Assembly (NCBI GenBank): GCA_027451565.1
Contig: DAIDJC010000135.1
Span: forward strand, 1-8,592
Reading direction: 5' to 3'
DNA length: 8,592 bases
DNA from: Limisphaerales bacterium
GTDB lineage: Bacteria > Verrucomicrobiota > Verrucomicrobiia > Limisphaerales > UBA11358
Every line of letters begins with the position of its first letter. The stretch's first letter is position 1. The translations under genes and the position numbers were made by a program. Positions 7,193-8,592 of the stretch are shown here, one piece after another. The notes beneath the pieces were generated by a model. The model did not search any database. It saw nothing but the letters and a program-made list of their open reading frames with translations, and was not told where the DNA came from.

Positions 7193-8137
7193 ATGGATGA
7201 TGGTCCAAATGATATGGATTATTTTCCTGTTTTGGCCATGATGATTGAAATGAATTTGCGCCAGAAGGGCGATGGTTTTCGGGGGCAGCGAATCGCCGTG
7301 ATTCCCCGCTCCGTACTCAGGCAGGCTTCGGAACAGACTCTTTTGCGGGGCTTGATGCCTACGGATGCCGGGTTTTTTCCACGGGCGGCAGGCCATATGC
7401 GCGAACGCCCGAACGGGGCGGACCAGGCCATCTTCATCTACTGTGTCCGCGGGGCGGGTTGGTGCGAGATGAACGGATTGCGGCATTCCGTGGAGCCGGG
7501 CGGGTTGCTGGTGGTGCCGCCACACATTCCACATTGTTACGGGGCGGTGAAGGGCAAATCTTGGACCATCCACTGGTTTCATGCGCAAGGCGCGTGCATC
7601 ACCCAGTACCTTGCAGGTTTGAACGTCTCCATGGACCGGCCGGTGGCTCTGCTTGGGGACGACACGCAATGGCTGGAATTATTTGAGGAAGTCCTGGGAG
7701 CCATGGAGCAAGGCTACGGTTTTTCCCAGTTGCTGCAGGCCTCGCATGCGCTGGCGCATCTTTTGGCCGTCACCATAAATCACCGCCGCGAATCCTGGTT
7801 GGACCAGCCCGATGCAACCCAAAAAATAGCCCGGACCATCTGCTACATGAAACAGCACCTGGACCAACCGTTGAAATTGGATTCGTTTGCCGCCATGGCC
7901 GGTTTGTCGCGCTCCCGCTACACTGCGCTATTCAAGGAGCAAACGGGTTTTGCACCCGTGGAATATTTTAATCGGCTTCGCATGCACAGGGCCTGCCAAT
8001 TGCTTGATACGACCGGCTGGAGTGTGAAGGTTGTAGCCGGGTTGGTTGGCCATGAGGACCCGCTTTATTTTTCGAGGTTATTTCGCCGGATTAATGAGAT
8101 GTCCCCCATGGAATACCGTAAAACACGCAAAGGCTAA
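7193..8137 (+). CDS. AraC-family transcriptional regulator
   Basis: This is a complete 314-residue DNA-binding regulator. The N-terminal half (about 55-150) is a cupin-like AraC ligand-binding domain, with IFIYCVRGAGWCEMNG (80-95) and the sequence GGLLVVPPHIPHCYG (103-117) followed by SWTIHWFHAQG (123-133), the typical P..IPH.Y...W...WFH pattern of sugar-sensing members. The C-terminal AraC/XylS domain (about 212-312) has two helix-turn-helix units: LKLDSFAAMAGLSRSRYTALF (227-247) and WSVKVVAGLVGHEDPLYFSRLFRR (276-299), ending in the usual MSPMEYRK. It is transcribed divergently from the DUF5107/GH35/porter operon, so a sugar or glycoside activating that operon is the natural inference. The start is uncertain: ATG at 7193 has only a weak GGG at 7188-7190 before it, and in-frame ATGs follow at residues 8, 16, 17 and 20. 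The ligand cannot be named. Confidence 0.92.
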   Translation: MDDGPNDMDYFPVLAMMIEMNLRQKGDGFRGQRIAVIPRSVLRQASEQTLLRGLMPTDAGFFPRAAGHMRERPNGADQAIFIYCVRGAGWCEMNGLRHSVEPGGLLVVPPHIPHCYGAVKGKSWTIHWFHAQGACITQYLAGLNVSMDRPVALLGDDTQWLELFEEVLGAMEQGYGFSQLLQASHALAHLLAVTINHRRESWLDQPDATQKIARTICYMKQHLDQPLKLDSFAAMAGLSRSRYTALFKEQTGFAPVEYFNRLRMHRACQLLDTTGWSVKVVAGLVGHEDPLYFSRLFRRINEMSPMEYRKTRKG

Positions 8138-8302
8138 GCTGCAACCCTCCCGGCGAAATGGCACAGAAAAGCATCTTTTTCATGAAGTATTCCAACTGTT
8201 TTGCTGTCCGTGATTTAGAATGGGGGCGTTCTCACTGGCTGTTTCAACCCGAAAAAGGCAATTCAAAAGGCCAATCTGCCCCAATCTATCGGGACCAAGC
8301 TG

Positions 8303-8353
8303 TTTGGAAAAATCTTACCAGACCGCTTCTGGTATGGTTTCGGTTTTTCCAAA
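8303..8353. terminator. Nested inverted repeat, candidate transcription terminator
   Basis: Outer arms TTTGGAAAAA (8303-8312) and TTTTTCCAAA (8344-8353) are perfect 10-bp complements. Nested inside is a perfect 7-bp stem, TACCAGA (8316-8322) and TCTGGTA (8328-8334), with loop CCGCT. On the minus strand the inner stem is followed after AGA by a run of five T, an intrinsic-terminator layout for a gene entering from the right. On the plus strand a T-run follows after 9 bases, so it could also end the regulator transcript from 166 bp away. The A/T-rich outer arms let it fold as one long interrupted hairpin. Terminator is the simplest reading; a remnant of a small mobile repeat is an alternative. 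Confidence 0.5.
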
Positions 8354-8442
8354 GAGTTTCCGCTCCAGCATCTTGCCGCATCTTGACCTTTTCCATTTCG
8401 CTTTTCCGGTTGATTTGAGTTCGCGCTGGATGTGAGCGAGAA

Positions 8443-8465
8443 CCCCTCTCCCTAACCCTCTCCCC
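8443..8465 (-). repeat. Perfect mirror repeat with G-quadruplex potential on the minus strand
   Basis: The plus strand reads CCCCTCTCCC, then TAA, then CCCTCTCCCC, a perfect mirror repeat with 10-base arms. The minus strand therefore has four G-runs of 3-4 separated by AGA, TTA and AGA, which matches the standard intramolecular G-quadruplex pattern with three 3-base loops. From memory, very similar CCCTCTCCCTAACCC motifs are dispersed between genes in many bacterial genomes, so this is probably one copy of a repeat family. That needs a genome-wide count. Confidence 0.7.
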
Positions 8466-8592
8466 GCGCTTCGCTGGCGGGGCGAGGAAACCAGGGGCGT
8501 TGGGTTGTTTGATGCGTTTGAAGATGCTCGATACGCCGGTGCACGCTGCTCAGGGCTACACCCAACCCCAGCGGCACGGCGAGCTCGAGCAG
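8452..8592 (-). CDS. Possible C-terminal end of a gene entering from the right edge
   Basis: On the minus strand a frame is open from the right edge to a TAG at 8452-8454, giving 46 residues. It begins LLELAVPLGLGVALSSVHRR and continues IEHLQTHQTTQRPW. I recognise no family. Its last dozen residues (RPASEARGEG) come from the hairpin and mirror repeat, so if real, the protein tail is encoded by the repeat. The nested inverted repeat further left has a suitable orientation to terminate such a transcript. Other frames are also open over this short stretch, including a plus-strand one from ATG at 8512, so the call is weak. Confidence 0.22.
   Translation of the reverse strand: MLELAVPLGLGVALSSVHRRIEHLQTHQTTQRPWFPRPASEARGEG
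8462..8482. repeat. GC-rich hairpin adjoining the mirror repeat
   Basis: CCCCGC (8462-8467) and GCGGGG (8477-8482) form a perfect 6-bp stem around a 9-base loop. The first four bases are also the last C-run of the mirror repeat, so the two structures compete. No T-run follows on either strand, so it is not a classic terminator by itself. It more likely forms the palindromic part of the same dispersed intergenic repeat. Confidence 0.5.

Larger units (their letters stand above)
8138..8592. other. Noncoding region downstream of the regulator
   Basis: This 455-bp stretch shows no convincing complete gene. Short open frames in it have low-complexity, family-less translations and no ribosome binding site. 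Bases 8138-8300 hold nothing I recognise; there is no obvious terminator directly after the regulator stop. The right half contains a nested inverted repeat, a mirror repeat with a GC hairpin, and possibly the end of a further minus-strand gene, each listed separately. Confidence 0.6.

Noticed and set aside
8158..8418. Plus-strand open frame of 86 residues after the regulator
   Set aside because: No family resemblance, no ribosome binding site, and it runs through the nested inverted repeat, which is poor company for a coding region.
1..8592. CRISPR array, tRNA, rRNA, insertion sequence or phage genes
   Set aside because: No regularly spaced repeats, no recognisable structural RNA and no transposase, integrase or phage-like protein is visible on either strand.

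Overview
The window looks like a small carbohydrate-utilisation locus from a Gram-negative bacterium. My best guess is Verrucomicrobiota (Opitutae-like) or a relative in the PVC group. This rests on remembered family distribution: a DUF5107-TPR protein, an atypical GH35 enzyme with a signal peptide, an 'FGWDW..IGGAKPF'-type sugar porter and an AraC-family regulator. No phylogenetic marker is present, so the assignment is an inference. The coding DNA is moderately GC-rich with uniform style across the four main genes, and I see no sign that any of them is broken.

Layout. Bases 1-7083 hold three tightly packed minus-strand genes. In order of transcription they are a 1142-residue DUF5107/tetratricopeptide-repeat protein (7083-3655), a 765-residue exported GH35 glycosidase (3647-1350, only 7 bp downstream) and an MFS sugar porter (1324 to the left edge, 25 bp downstream, C-terminus missing). 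Bases 7084-7192 are a 109-bp divergent control region with several short inverted and direct repeats. On the plus strand, 7193-8137 encodes a complete AraC-family regulator with an N-terminal cupin-like sensor and a C-terminal double HTH. Bases 8138-8592 contain no convincing complete gene. They hold a nested inverted repeat (8303-8353), a perfect purine/pyrimidine mirror repeat with four G-runs on the minus strand (8443-8465) that shares bases with a GC hairpin (8462-8482), and possibly the tail of another minus-strand gene at the right edge.

How the parts may work together (inference). The GH35 enzyme would act outside the cytoplasm on a galactoside or similar glycoside. The MFS porter would import the released sugar with protons. 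The DUF5107-TPR protein has no signal peptide and would act on the sugar or an imported glycoside in the cytoplasm. The AraC protein would sense the sugar and switch on the operon from the shared intergenic region. The least understood component is the DUF5107-TPR protein, which is also the first and largest gene of the operon.
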